This document shows, in pieces, positions 21,472 through 32,779 of a stretch of DNA of 64,000 nt (within the stretch, counting starts at the first letter, position 1; each line of letters begins with the position of its first letter). Under the pieces are notes generated by a model. The model saw nothing but the letters and a program-made list of their open reading frames with translations. It was not told where the DNA came from and searched no databases. A program made the position numbers and the translations under genes. This DNA comes from Pseudoips prasinana (lineage: Eukaryota > Arthropoda > Insecta > Lepidoptera > Nolidae), in contig OX621244.1 of NCBI GenBank assembly GCA_951640165.1, positions 14,712,001 through 14,776,000 of the forward strand. The letters are read 5' to 3'.

Positions 21472-21711
21472 TACACTCATCTTTTCTAGTTAAAATTACA
21501 TTAAGATAGGGTAGAAATAAGGTAGGCATTTACAATAATAGAATATTGATATTTTTATTAAAACATGAAAGGTACATAAGGACTCCGATCCCGTCGGAGG
21601 AGACAAAGTGACAAAGTGTTAAAACAAATTAAAAAAAAAAAGTCCATTTAAGGTTATATAGAAGAGATTGCTGACTGCGATAAGACCGCCTTGTAATTGG
21701 TGGGCAATAAA

Positions 21712-21772
21712 GAGTGTTTATTAAGATAAACACTCAGATTAAAGATAATGATAAGTCATTATCTTTAATCTG
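21712..21772. repeat. Twin perfect palindromes, both with TAAG loops
   Basis: Palindrome 1: gagtgtttat (21712-21721), loop TAAG, ataaacactc (21726-21735). Palindrome 2: 17-bp arms cagattaaagataatga (21735-21751) and tcattatctttaatctg (21756-21772) around TAAG. They share one base (21735). Same architecture as 17083-17170. Confidence 0.95.
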
Positions 21773-21827
21773 CATTTGTACTGGTAAGGAAATTAATATT
21801 CATAGAGTAGCGACTACCTATAAAAAT

Positions 21828-22011
21828 TCAATTTAATATTATAAATTCGAAAATTTGTGTGTATGGATGTATGAACGTTCGGTACTCTATCACGTAAAAA
21901 CTATGCAACGGATTTCAGAGAAACTTTGTAGTAATATAGCTTATATATCCGAATAACACATGGGCTGTAATTTATAAACGTTAACGCGAGTAACCCTCAG
22001 GGCACAGCTAG
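21828..22011 (+). mobile_element. Helitron-2
   Basis: Starts TCaatttaatattataaatt, contains 'ctttgtagtaatatagctta' (the uninterrupted form of the site occupied at 8389/8711) and ends 'gggcacagctag' followed by T. The terminal hairpin is degraded (gcgagtaaccctc). Confidence 0.75.
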
Positions 22012-22329
22012 TATGGTATTTATAAAAAAAATCGCTATCAGTAAATAAATTGTATGACTGTTTTTGTTGGTGAAATAATCATATTCTACTGTACCACTTG
22101 CATCTGTCACTACTTTAAGTATTTACTATTCCATGTTTTAAGTGAAAATTAAAGTCATTGTCATTAATACTCTCTAATTTACCACGTATGAATGAAACAG
22201 GGTAATATTTCGCACCAAAACTAAAATTTCCAACTAAAGATGAGCATTATGAAATGGACATGGCTAATCTTTTGAAATAAAAACAAGTTTGGTATTGCAT
22301 GTAATTGGGGTAATATTAATTCAGACTTC

Positions 22330-22620
22330 TTTCTTTCTTTCTTTTTCGTTTGGGTAAACGGTTACGGTGGTTCAAGCCCTACTAGCCCCTGACATGGCTT
22401 AACGAGTGTTGTCTAACAACAACATCCGGGACCGGCAGCTTAACCTGTCGTATGAAGCACAGAAACTACCTACCTAACTTCAGAGTTAAACGACTCTTAC
22501 GATCACCCATCTATAGATTCACCGCATGCATAAATGCTTCACCTCGTCGACTACTTACGGACCGGTGAGCGCTACTGGCTGAGAGCACTTCACTGATTCT
22601 GACTTCGATGCGATACTTTT
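22330..22620 (-). repeat. Family E-like repeat, reverse
   Basis: After a (TTTC)n run, 'gtggttcaagccctactagc', 'atggcttaacgagtgttgtc' and 'ggaccggcagcttaac' are diverged complements of family E (ttaagctgtcggtcccggttgtagtcattagacaacag). Confidence 0.5.
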
Positions 22621-22624
22621 AAAT

Positions 22625-24500
22625 GATTCTCAATTAATTTAATGTATGTAGATAGTTTTTTCATCACACAAATTATTAAAGGTTTTCAGAAAAACGTTCT
22701 CCTGAAAATTGGGAATTTTTCTAGACTGTTGTTCTTTGTGATCGTCACGGCGCCGGTATAGGTTTTTTGTCCTAATATTTTTACCCGCGTGATTAAAATC
22801 CCAATTTCGGGTTGAAAAAAGGTAGGGATACGCGAGTTCTTAAAAATTCAATACCAGGTCCTTGCCTAAAGCAATAAAAACTAAACTGTGAATAGGAAGG
22901 AAAAATTAATTAAAACTTTATTTTAAATATTGGATTTTTAAGATTAGATCCATACTTTCTTCTACTTTGTTTTGGAAATATTTTCCTTCTAACGTTTCAT
23001 TAAAAATTGAGAACAGGAAATTAATAAGTACCTCCTATGCTTAATTAATGATAAAGGAAGGAATTTTCTGGAGTTCAAGTTTTGTTAATTTTACGTTTTT
23101 GATGATATTATTCTTTTACTTGATGTAATTAGTAAGGTAATAGGAAAGTAAGAAATACCAAATTATTCATTTAATTTTGAAGATAGGTATTTAGATTTAA
23201 TTAATTTTGATAATTTTTAGGGTGATAAGATGGATTATTGTATTTCTTTATGAAAGGTGATATTAATTACTATTCTTTACATATTTCTCTATAAAATTGT
23301 ATTATAAGATCTATGTACCTTTGGTAATGGCAGACATAACTTCCTGCCTCTAAAAAAAACGAAGAGAGCCTCTCCCAAATAAAAATAAAAATAGGGGATA
23401 TTCGGTAATGTTTAGAACCGCTATTAAATCTAAGTGATCAAGAAAAGTCTCATGATTTTGCTAGTGTATAGCAAAGATATGCGCGGAAAGGACTGAACTT
23501 TGGGAAGTGTCCATATCTTCAAGGGTCTTCTTTAAGGGTCGATTGTCTCTTGGAAGAATAACATAGTCCACATTAGTAGGGCGACGTCTTCTATATACTT
23601 GCCGTGGGGTATTACATCACGCTATAGACAAGTAGAGGACTGACTTGCTTGGTCGGTAACTTGGTGGTGACAAAGGTGGAAATATCAGTTGCAATCGACT
23701 GCTATAACACTTTGATGATATATCGATTGATTAATATACAGCCAAATGTCTGTTAAGGTTTATAAATACATCTTTTTTTATTTTTTCTCATTATTCTAAC
23801 AAAATATGAAAAATTATCGTCAGTATTTAGAGTCATTTTGAGATACTCAATACTTAAAACAATCTTAATATGGCGGCGGGGGATTAAACAGCGCGATTTA
23901 AATTAAATAAGTGCTATATAACTAACTGTATTGTACAAAATATACTACATAACAGAATATACTGCTACATATATGGGTATTGTTATGTAAGAATGCTACA
24001 AGCTGATAAAATCTGCACTTACTCCTCTTGCCAACGCCCACAACTCACCTAGGTGGTCTATTTAAGTCAGACCACGCAGTCATAAATAATACCATTATTA
24101 TGCAGCATTCACTGAGTTTACTTTTCTATTTTGATATATGTAGGTACTACTATAATACCTATATTATTGTGTTAGGAATTCATTTGAAGTAATTAAAACT
24201 ATGAATATGTAAAGATACTTAAATATTATAAAAGAACACATTATGCAATTTGATTTTGAGGGTGTCTTCCTTTGTTTCGATAATCTTATATCTGAAGTCT
24301 TGAATACAACATGCGATAAATACCCGCCTTTGCTTGGTTGGTTTCTTCATCCTTTTCACGAAACTTCTGGTTAGATTTTGAAGTCATTGAGGATTCTTCA
24401 ATAACTTATCACATTTCTGTGTTGAGCTCCAAAATTGTCTGTAGATTAGTGGCTTGATAGCGGAAAAACTAAAGTTTAGCGATTTGATGATGGCTACTGA
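22625..24500. other. AT-rich stretch, one exon-like frame
   Basis: Mostly non-coding with no repeat family seen. The only item is an open minus-strand frame at 23464-23616 (separate entry). Confidence 0.4.
23464..23616 (-). other. Exon-like open frame, unrecognised
   Basis: About 51 codons without a stop, bounded by in-frame TGA and TAG. It reads PRQVYRRRRPTNVDYVILPR followed by DNRPLKKTLEDMDTSQSS, unusually balanced in composition for its AT-rich surroundings. There is no ATG near the start and no family is recognised. It could be a host exon, a TE remnant or chance. Confidence 0.2.
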
Positions 24501-24504
24501 TAGT

Positions 24505-24670
24505 TTTTTTTTTTTATAATAATAATAAATAAATTTATTTCTCTCACAAAGATCAAGTACAAAGTAACTAGCTTTGTGAGAGCTGGTGCCTATTGTAGGT
24601 TTAGAAGAAAACCTGTATTACAGGTCACCAGTACCCACTCCCCAGTTTATACCCAGTGAAATTAAACTAT
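24505..24670 (-). repeat. Probable LINE 3' end, reverse, with hairpin
   Basis: (ATA)n/(TAAA)n run at 24518-24540, then 'tttctctcacaaagatcaag' and 'taactagctttgtgagagct': an 11-bp inverted repeat ctctcacaaag/ctttgtgagag with a ~30-nt spacer, followed by 'ggtcaccagtacccactccc'. Confidence 0.35.
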
Positions 24671-24674
24671 ATTT

Positions 24675-25320
24675 TAAGCTTAACGGTACATGACGTGAGA
24701 CGGTATTTAAACAGATTAACAGATTAATACTTAAAACTAATAGAAAAAGAACATATTATAAAGAATAAAAAAATATCTAAATATAAAGTAGGTAGAGCGT
24801 TTGTAGATGTGTTAGTGGGTGTCTGTTTGTGTGAGTGTGTGTGAGTGATAAGTACTTGTTGTGTAGGAAATGTGCAAAGATTTATATTAGTTCGAGCTAA
24901 CCCGGCGAACTTCGTTCCGCATGACGTTTTTAGTTTTTTTTTATCATGATACCTACTTTTTCATTTTATTTTTACTTATTCCAATTTAAGTTATATTTTT
25001 ATTGAAAATAGCTATACCCGCGCTTTGTCCGCGTGCTAATTAGTTTTTTTATTGGATTTATCCAAAATAAAAGATTATTTCTAAAAATCCCGTCATAAAA
25101 GTCCCGTCAAAATCGGTCCAGCCATTACAATGATTAGCCGATATGATGGAACACTATGTACCTATATAAGTTATATGAAAAGACAAAGTAAATTTGAATA
25201 CTTAAATGGTTTGAAATAGAGAAGGGAGCGTGCATTTTATGCTAAATAAAAAATTTATTATCTTGGATTTATCATAAAGATCTTATTTTGCCTGCAAATG
25301 ATAATATAGTATGTGATGTT
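24675..25320. other. No gene; two small shared motifs
   Basis: 'ctaacccggcgaacttcgtt' near 24898 and 'agctatacccgcgctttgtc' near 25010 look like further Helitron-type termini but lack a recognisable partner end. Confidence 0.3.
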
Positions 25321-25324
25321 AAAC

Positions 25325-25390
25325 CCGGTTTACGGTCACGAAGTGGCGAGGTGACTGACTTAACCGCTACGCCATACGTGCAGCCTTGTG
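25325..25390 (-). repeat. SINE family B head, reverse
   Basis: 'cggtttacggtcacgaagtg', 'gcgaggtgactgacttaacc', 'gctacgccatacgtgcag' is the complement of the B head (ctgcacgtgtggcgcagcgg). Confidence 0.6.
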
Positions 25391-25394
25391 GGGC

Positions 25395-25588
25395 TACTTA
25401 AATATTAGAAATTACTACTCTTTCCTTTCATAAAACTCTACCTATATATCGACAAGATTCATCTTTCCATCATTGGACACAATATGCTATCTCAACTTGA
25501 ATATTACTAACTACCTAATATTGTTTAAAATAATTAGAAGTTAAATATACACCACTTTTTACATTAAAAATAATAATAATATCATAGG
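25395..25588. other. Nothing recognised
   Basis: AT-rich. Confidence 0.4.
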
Positions 25589-25589
25589 A

Positions 25590-25830
25590 CATAAGCAAAG
25601 CTTGTACTATGGAAATCAGATAACTAACATAATACATAAACTACTTTTCTTTTTTAAATACGTACTTATATAGATAGTAACACAATACTGTATCAGCACA
25701 TAATACCTATGTATATCCAAACTCAGGACGAACAGACATGTTAAAGCATATTCAGATATTTGTATCTGTTCTGTGTGGGAATGGAACAAGTATCAACCAC
25801 CAACCACGCCAAACGGCATGGCAAAATACT
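25590..25830 (-). repeat. SINE family C, reverse
   Basis: 'aagcaaagcttgtactatgg', 'atagatagtaacacaatact', 'aaactcaggacgaacagaca' and 'tctgtgtgggaatggaacaa' match the C family in reverse; the head 'caccaaccacgccaaacggc' is still visible. Confidence 0.65.
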
Positions 25831-25834
25831 TTAT

Positions 25835-26200
25835 TACTTACTATATTAGTGCAAGGACATATTACTGTAGTACTTTAATTGATATTTCAAATGCAGGTAC
25901 AAAATTAAAAAGTTTCTACATAAAACGATTTCTATTTCCGTAGCAATTTAACACACTATAGAATCATTTTCATAACAAACTTCGTAAAACGATTTTAAAA
26001 TGTGTAGTTTCAGTGCGGAAGAACGTTGAACGGATTAAGTTTTGTAGTTTGATGAAGGTAGCAAGAAGTTGTACGAAGTTTACATAATCTAAGATTTCAT
26101 AGTTTTTAACTATTTAGATAAAAGTAACCTTAATTAAGTTGGCGGTTACCTATTTAAATACTCTTTTAATAACACAGTCTATTACTGCCCACTATCATAG
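25835..26200. other. Nothing recognised
   Basis: AT-rich, no ORF. Confidence 0.4.
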
Positions 26201-26204
26201 CTAG

Positions 26205-26455
26205 ATGCTCTCACCGATTCGTAAGCGATCGGCGAGGTTAAGCAACTAGACTCGCGGTCAGTCCATAGATTGATGACCGCCAAAGTGGTTTAATTTCTGA
26301 GCGTTTCCATGCTTCGGAGGGTACGTTAAGCTGTCGGTCCCGGTTGTAGTCATTAGACAACAGTCGTTAAGCCATGTCAGAGGCCTACTGGGCGGTTTGA
26401 GCAACTGTGACACTAGGGTTACTACTACCCATACGATAAGCAAGCAAGCAACTTC
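26205..26455 (+). repeat. Repeat family E
   Basis: 'gttaagcaactagactcgcg', 'gccaaagtggtttaatttct', 'gtcgttaagccatgtcagag' and 'gggcggtttgagcaactgtg'. It aligns from end to end with 13200-13465. Confidence 0.65.
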
Positions 26456-26876
26456 CGAACTGCAAGGCAAATGCCACCTCTCGCTATGTGCTGGTTGCTT
26501 ATCGTATAAGTTGCCGTACTTTGTACTCGTTTGCTTCAGTAATTTACTAATATAAATTAATTAATTTTATCGTTCTCGTTTACAATTAAAAAGGTAAAAC
26601 GTTAAAGGGCTGAAAGCATTTCCATGAAATAGAGCTACCACAGATATAGCATAGACCTAATTCGATAAGACTAGCTGTCAGATTAAAATTTCAATACTGT
26701 TTGAACTATTCGTTTGGTAGCTTCCATATCAGACAGAAGTGGAGACAGGCTTCAAAGTCATAATACGCTTATCTTGTCCGTTAAAAATAATACTTTTGTG
26801 CTTAAATTTGAAAAGAAGGAGGTAATAACTATTACAAATAAATTAAATTGAATAACGTGTCAAGTTGTACAGACCC

Positions 26877-27006
26877 CAGCACATCCAACTACCCCACTCT
26901 GTAAAATTTCTTTTATAGATTTTAACTTTATCATATAAGCATAAGGATCACTTTCAATTGGGGAAATTTTACAGATTGGGGTAGCTTGATGTGCTGGCGT
27001 CTGTAC
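26877..27006. mobile_element. MITE, third copy (inverted)
   Basis: 130 bp, 'gtacagaccccagcacatcc' to 'tgatgtgctggcgtctgtac'. Its interior is the reverse complement of the other two copies ('tcttttatagattttaactt'). Confidence 0.8.
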
Positions 27007-27625
27007 ATGTAAATATGGTTATATTTTAAATGTTAAAATCTTAACGCAACTTTTTTTAATTTTGTTTAATTACTTATATTTATTCCAATTTCACCATGTT
27101 AGGACTGTTCTCTTTACCTCGTTCTTTAGGTATCCAGACTACGACTGTCGAATAACTGAACTGAAAACTCGTTTCTTCTCTATAAATTGGAATATGCAAA
27201 ATGCTGGGACGACAAAAGTTTGTTTCGCAGTCAGCTAGCCAGTGGCCAGTTCGTTTCCAAGTCCCGATACGGTTTGACAATGCACATGCAAATTACCTAA
27301 CAGCGGAGAATTTCTGAACAAAGTTTAATGGCATAGCGTTTCTCGTTTAAGTTTCGCGATCCTTGCAACAATTATTTTGCTACCGGCACTATTTCTATTT
27401 ACCCGCTTTCCCTATTTTGATCACAATGCGCAACGTGAGCGAACTTGGGCGGTCTTCCTTTAGTTAAGCTAAATAAGGATATTTGTGTTGTGTGAGAAAA
27501 ATAGAGGTATTACTTTACAAGGAATAAAATACACATAATGTTAGTTTTCCCACGGAAAACGAACCGTATTTATAATGATAAGAACCGTAAAACTTTTAAT
27601 AATGTTTTGTTTTGTCGATTTACAT
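27007..27625. other. No gene recognised
   Basis: Slightly higher GC around 27200-27400, but without a convincing frame. Confidence 0.4.
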
Positions 27626-27631
27626 GGTCAA

Positions 27632-28012
27632 TTAACCCAGATATTACGGGCAGTATGATCTATGCTTTAACTAGCTTGCTGTCCCATAAAAATTACTCCA
27701 GTGACGGGGGGGGGGGGGGGGGCGCAGCTAAGACAGTCGCCTCGCCGCTTCGTGTCCTGCGCCGGACAACTATTTGTGTGACCCATAAATATTTGTTCTG
27801 GGTCTGGGTGTAACTTGTGTTCGTCTATTATATGTTTGTAAAGTACCCCGCGACACAGGGATAACATAAACTTGTGCGGAGGTCTTTAAAAAAAATTAGG
27901 TGTCTTTAGTGAGTGACGATGTATCCTAATATTAAGCTTTACATAACCCAGAAATTACGAACAGTATGAGCTTTGGCTTAACTAGTCTGCTATCCAATAA
28001 AAGTAGTAACAA
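27632..28012 (+). repeat. Pair of diverged ~65-bp direct repeats around the SINE
   Basis: 'taacccagatattacgggca' ... 'ctagcttgctgtcccataaa' (27632-27692) recurs as 'taacccagaaattacgaaca' ... 'ctagtctgctatccaataaa' (27952-28010). Too long and diverged to be the SINE's target duplication; it predates the insertion. Confidence 0.6.
27706..27898 (+). repeat. SINE family B with a 17-G run at its 5' end
   Basis: G17 at 27706-27722 replaces the usual 'ctgcacgtgt' start; the SINE then reads 'gcgcagctaagacagtcgcc', 'tgtgtgacccataaatattt', 'aaagtaccccgcgacacagg' and ends in an A-run (27889-27896). The small plus frame 27538-27813 and its minus counterpart are low-complexity artefacts. Confidence 0.85.
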
Positions 28013-28014
28013 GT

Positions 28015-28530
28015 GGGATTAACCCACACTTTAGCGCGCAGCTATCTCACTCTGACACGGGATGTCTCAAATGACATGAAATACATATATTAATAAACAC
28101 TCTCAAAAAATGTGATGAAATCTACTTTTTGTACAGGCCAAAATATAAAAATCTATTGTTCCTATTTCTTGTCGTCTCTAAAAATAATGTAAGAGAGGAA
28201 AAAGTTGGATATTTTGAAATATTAATATCACTAGTTTACCGAAGTAAATACCAATTCCATACAACCAAGTATTGAGTGGATAGACGAAGCAAAAGGGAAA
28301 CTGGGTAGATAGGTATAACAAGCGGTCAACTTATTTAGTTTTAATTTATTTATCAAGGAATATCACCATAACATACACTGAGATATAAATGATAGGTAAT
28401 AAGTTATTTAAATAATACTTATTGTAAACTTATACTACGTATAAAAATATAAATTACATAGAAGAATTAAAATTAGCCGAAGAAAGCAGGAATGAGTAAA
28501 AAGACAGAAGGTGGGAGCGGTAAATATATG
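28015..28530. other. Nothing recognised
   Basis: AT-rich, with no ORF or repeat family seen. Confidence 0.4.
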
Positions 28531-28534
28531 TACC

Positions 28535-29060
28535 TATGTATTCTTAAATTTGTCTAAACATTGAGCTTGTCCTGTTCTTATGAACAGTGTGATCCACAGG
28601 CGCACAGGCTGTACTGTAAAAGATTTGCCCTAATAATTTCTGGAATGACGTGGCATTTTTAGTTTAAGGTTCTCTAATGAACTCAATCATGATGCGCATG
28701 AGCTCTCTGATGAATGTGTGTGATGTAGGAACTCGTAACGTTCTTTAAGTTGGTCTCAAAGGATTAAACAGTATATTATAGGAAAGGGGCTAAAATGCTC
28801 CGGCGAAGGCACTTGAGCTGTCGATGGTAATCAGAAACATGGTCATATTTGCGTAATCCTAATACCTACTTACAAATATCTACCAACTCAAGTTTGTCAA
28901 GTTTTGCTTCAGTGAGATCAAGATAGCTGCTATCAGTATAGCCGAGGATAGGATTAAGGAGTGATTGAGCGAGCGCAATTGTTGTGGAAGTGGGTGGAAT
29001 GTTGCGTAGTCTACGCAAGATCAAGAGGCAGAGGTAAAAAACCCTACGCACACTAAAATA
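28535..29060 (-). pseudogene. Degenerate LINE RT, thumb/C-terminal region
   Basis: The minus strand carries, in shifting frames, pieces of the post-catalytic region of a Jockey/CR1-type RT: LRRLRNIPPTSTTIALAQSL then LNPILGYTDSSYLDLTEAKL (28866-29051), LGLRKYDHVSDYHRQLKC (about 28800-28860) and KSFTVQPVRLW (about 28580-28640). The order is that of a normal element. Several frameshifts and substitutions show an old, dead copy. The catalytic palm is not present. Confidence 0.7.
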
Positions 29061-29064
29061 ATAC

Positions 29065-30110
29065 TTAACTAATACATTAATTTATTATGTATTATTATAG
29101 TACCTCTAGTACATTTAGTTGGTCTTCCTGAACCATATTCTAAATAAGGAAGACTTAATAAATAGACAGGTAATATTATTTCAGATCAACCAGTTAAGAA
29201 TGATATACTCATTGGAATAAAGTTGAATAACACAACTTTTGATATTCAACAATTTTGAGGGTATTCTTTCATATTTTTATTGTTGTTGAAAACTATTACA
29301 TTTGAAATAAAATAAATATGACATAGTGTTCATATCGGAAATGGTTATTATTGCAAATGATACAAAAATACTATTTAAGATCTTATTTGATCAACGTCTT
29401 CCTTTTTATCCACAGATAAGACTTTTGGAGACATAATTATTTTAAATTTTGACAGTTTCTCTATATACATATATTTATTTAGATAGCTACATAAAATGAG
29501 TTTTGAGGATGGTGTGATGACTGTTATTTACAAAGATCATAAAGTGAATGATAACTATAAATGTTTTATATGTGTGTATGTTTTATGGGTCAAAATAATT
29601 TGTCACATTTCATTGAAATTGTACGTAGTTAAGTAAAATATTTGCCTCGTGAAATATTCACCCAGCAGGAAGGAAAATTAAAATCTTTCCAACAAAGAGC
29701 GTTATGAAAATTCTAGAAAATTCCAAGCAAGTAGGAAATAGTCGATAATTGGAATAACAAACTACGGCCACGCTGGTACTGACATCACGATTGACGTTTA
29801 ATTTTAGTGGGAGAACAAAACAGTTCGTTGGACAATAGCAACTGTTTAGACGTTATTTTTAGCGCTATTTTAGGAAAAATTTTGGATGGACTTTACTTAA
29901 CCTATAAGGAAAAGGTTACATACATGGCAAACAACAAATAAAACACCGCACGTGTGCACCTTAACTGCTAATGCTGTTAATGTTGCGCTACAAAGTTAAC
30001 CCTTTGAGTTTCGTTTCGGGTTAGATTCCCGAACAGGACGATGTGTGACCCCTTGTATTCTTCGTCAAGAAATTTATTATAGATTTAAAATCAAGTCAAC
30101 TTCATTTTAA
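29065..30110. other. No gene recognised
   Basis: AT-rich. 'cgtttcgggttagattcccg' near 30010 resembles a lone tRNA-like B box, possibly a SINE trace. Confidence 0.4.
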
Positions 30111-30118
30111 TAGATAAT

Positions 30119-30245
30119 ATGGCAGAATTATCTCCGCAGTCCATCCGCGAAAGGTGTCTGCAGGTAAATATGTCAGACTCGCATCAACTAAACTTAACCT
30201 GCCGTGGACTTCTCTTGGCTCCTGACAGAATGCTATCTACACGGT
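30119..30245 (+). repeat. Repeat shared with 30590-30930
   Basis: 'ccatccgcgaaaggtgtctg' ... 'taacctgccgtggacttctc' + 'ttggctcc' matches the second copy below over about 110 bp. The frame at 30119-30346 arises from this repeat. Confidence 0.55.
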
Positions 30246-30589
30246 ACTGCTTGCACTTCACGCTAGTAGAGGACACTTCTCTGAATGCCCCGAGGGTGAG
30301 TAGGCTGCCGGTTCGCTCCCAGTCCCGCTTGGTGGCTTCCATTTGAAGCATGATTGGCTCACAGGCTCACGGAGACCACGGTGTCCCATTTGGTGACACC
30401 CTTCACCTTGGTTACAACAACGAGTTACGTTGACCTGCAATTGATTTCTTTAACACATGAAACGGCATCGGTTACTCCACGTAACTCCACTATAACTACT
30501 TGGTGCCGACCCTGTGCGATGCTGTAACACCTTGCAAGAGTAAATGATGCGATGAATTTGTTTATTGAGTCCCTAGAAATCCTTTATTT

Positions 30590-30930
30590 TTTTTTTTTGT
30601 TAACCAATGGGGAATGCCTTCGCATGCCACCCGCAAAAAGTGTCTACGGGTGGGTATGTCGGACTCGTACCGACTAAACCTACCTGCCGTGGACTTCTCT
30701 TGGCCTCCGGTGCCCCCGTTTTTGCGCCATGTCCCAGATGGTCGGGACACGCACCCTGGGAGGGCTCAGAATTGCCCTTCCCTATTGCCAACCCCTGCCA
30801 GTACGGCACAGCGACTGTGCCACCTAGAAACCCTACTCAAGATATTCATAGCCTCAGGAGGAAACGGGGACTCAGACACCTTCCTTCTCGGGCAATTTTA
30901 ATCGCCTCTTACGACAGGCAGGGTAAACCC
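30590..30930 (-). repeat. GC-rich repeat, probable LINE 3' region (reverse)
   Basis: A T-run at 30587-30599 (poly-A tail on the minus strand) then 'atgccttcgcatgccacccg', 'cctgccgtggacttctcttg', 'acgcaccctgggagggctca', 'caccttccttctcgggcaat'. Overlapping frames on both strands reflect GC-rich repeat, not a gene. The orientation inference rests on the poly-A. Confidence 0.5.
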
Positions 30931-30954
30931 TAGGCTACATATTTGCTCTACATA

Positions 30955-31210
30955 TCATCACCATGTCAGCCGAATGACGTCCACTGCTGAACAAAGGTCC
31001 CCCTTAAGATTTCTTCAATGGATTAGAGTGTATCAATTGGAGGGATATGCTATAATTGCCACGCTGGGAAATAATGGGAAACGTGTTGCCGTTCGCAGTA
31101 TAATGGTTATACACAGAGAGACGTCCTCTTAAGCTGGGAGATATTCACTCGGAACGATTTCTACGACCTTCACGGTTTGAGATGGAGTGGTCGTATTCTT
31201 TACCGTCAGC
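30955..31210 (-). repeat. RTE-2 LINE 3' UTR, reverse
   Basis: 'tatcatcaccatgtcagccg', 'aatgacgtccactgctgaac', 'gagggatatgctataattgc' and 'gagatattcactcggaacga' follow the same order as 12930-13155. Confidence 0.6.
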
Positions 31211-31357
31211 CACAGAGTAATGCTCCACAAATAGTTGTTATTAATCGGGGTGTCCTCTGTTTCCGTGAACTGCATGGTTGAAAAGTTCCCGGTGACACAG
31301 ACATAATTTTCTAGTGCGAAAAATCCTTTATATTTTATTGGTTAATAATATAGTGTA

Positions 31358-31468
31358 CTAGCTATGCCCCGCGGTTTCACCCGCGTTAAAGTAGTGGCGT
31401 AAAAGTGTAACAAACATACATCCGTACATCTATACTCACAAACGTTCGTATTTATAATATTAGTAGGA
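31358..31468 (-). mobile_element. Helitron-2 (minus), internally shortened
   Basis: CTAG-ctatgccccgcggtttcac at one end and 'tataatattagtagga' + T at the other. Only 111 bp because the middle is deleted. Preceded by A. Confidence 0.75.
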
Positions 31469-31574
31469 TGTGTACCTCCAGCGGTTTTAGCAGTGCACGC
31501 CGGAATAGCTCGGAGATGGTAGATTTTTTCATACTTACTTGACACTTATCGTCATGTTTTGAACAATTCACACA

Positions 31575-31731
31575 ATATCTTTATAAATTGTAGCCTATGT
31601 GTTATTCTGATGTGTAAGCTATATTATTTTAAAGTTTCATTAAAATCCATTCCGTAGTTTTTACGTGAAAGAGTAACAAACATCCATTCATACTTACGAA
31701 TTTTCGCGTTTATAATATTATATATTAGTAT
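31575..31731 (-). mobile_element. Helitron-2 (minus), terminus-less copy
   Basis: 'ttataaattgtagcctatgt', 'ttccgtagtttttacgtgaa' and 'agagtaacaaacatccattc' are the family interior; the CTAG end is not present and the other end is blurred by AT repeats. Confidence 0.5.
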
Positions 31732-31734
31732 GAT

Positions 31735-32695
31735 TTTTGCATCCTTGAATATTTACTACTATAGTGGCACTCATAGAGCGGTATCAAACGTACTAACATC
31801 TCCTATCTATGGTAATTAGAAAACAGCTCTTTTCATTTACTATTGCCAACATTACTTTAATTAGTATAAAAGGAGTTCATCGAAAATCTCTAAAGAAACT
31901 TTAAAGCTATTTTATCTCACAAAAAGATACATTTTATTTTGGTTCAAAGCACGACGTGTAGTGAATTCAAATTTGTGTTTTGAAAAGAATCATTTGAGGC
32001 AAATAGAAATAAATTCCAGTTTAACATGTTAAAAGTGCTCACTGAAGACGAAGAAAATGTTTCCCTAATCAAAACCTCTTCAAGCCTTTTCATACAACTT
32101 TGAATCAAGAAGATTAATGCTGAATGCTAATTGACATGAAAGCTTTAATTTGTATCTAATTACATTTCCTACTCAAGCACTAAGTAAATTCAAATTCGTA
32201 CCTACTTAGTTTAATCAAATTTATGCCTTTGGTCGCTTCTGACGAAATCTTTGGGAAGAATGTTATCTGTAAAATATAATGCAGATAATTTGTGGGTAAC
32301 CGTTTTTTATAGCTAATGGTAAGCGGTTGCCGTAGCCAATGACGTGTCCGATACATTAGATGTTACTTACGTGTTGCCACCCATCCCCATTCACGATGAG
32401 CTCTGGCAACCTTACTGACACCTGGGGCCACAAAATTAACTGTATAATATAGGTACGTACCCAGTTGAGCTGCTCATAGATTAAAAGAAACGCTGTTCTC
32501 TGCCGCACTCTAAATGTTTCTACTCAGAAGTCGCGTGTACAGACGTAGAAGCATTTACGGGTAAAATTGACCTGAATGTATGCAAAACTCATTTTTCCAT
32601 TTTGGTTTTTTGGTTGATTCTGCTACAAAATGTGTTTTGGACACATTTAGTTGTCTAATGCACTATATTTCCACACATTTTGCTTATATTGTGTA
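31735..32695. other. No gene; small LINE trace at 32385-32480
   Basis: 'catccccattcacgatgagc' + 'tctggcaaccttactgacac' matches 39745-39785 and is a LINE fragment. The rest is AT-rich without features. Confidence 0.4.
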
Positions 32696-32703
32696 TATTG
32701 GAT

Positions 32704-32774
32704 ACAAAAGTTCTCAATGCTATGCATGTGTGCCAATATATACTGGCACACATACATAGTATTGAGAACTTTGT
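32704..32774. repeat. Near-perfect hairpin, ~31-bp arms
   Basis: Left arm 32704-32735 and right arm 32744-32774 pair with two mismatches and one bulge around an 8-nt loop (atatatac). The inner stem is tgtgtgcca/tggcacaca. Its 71-nt size is within that of an insect pre-miRNA, but it may equally be an inverted duplication. Confidence 0.8.
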
Positions 32775-32779
32775 TTGCA

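Noticed and set aside
30119..30933. Overlapping ORFs of 60-108 codons on both strands
   Set aside because: They derive from a GC-rich dispersed repeat present twice here; no protein family recognised.
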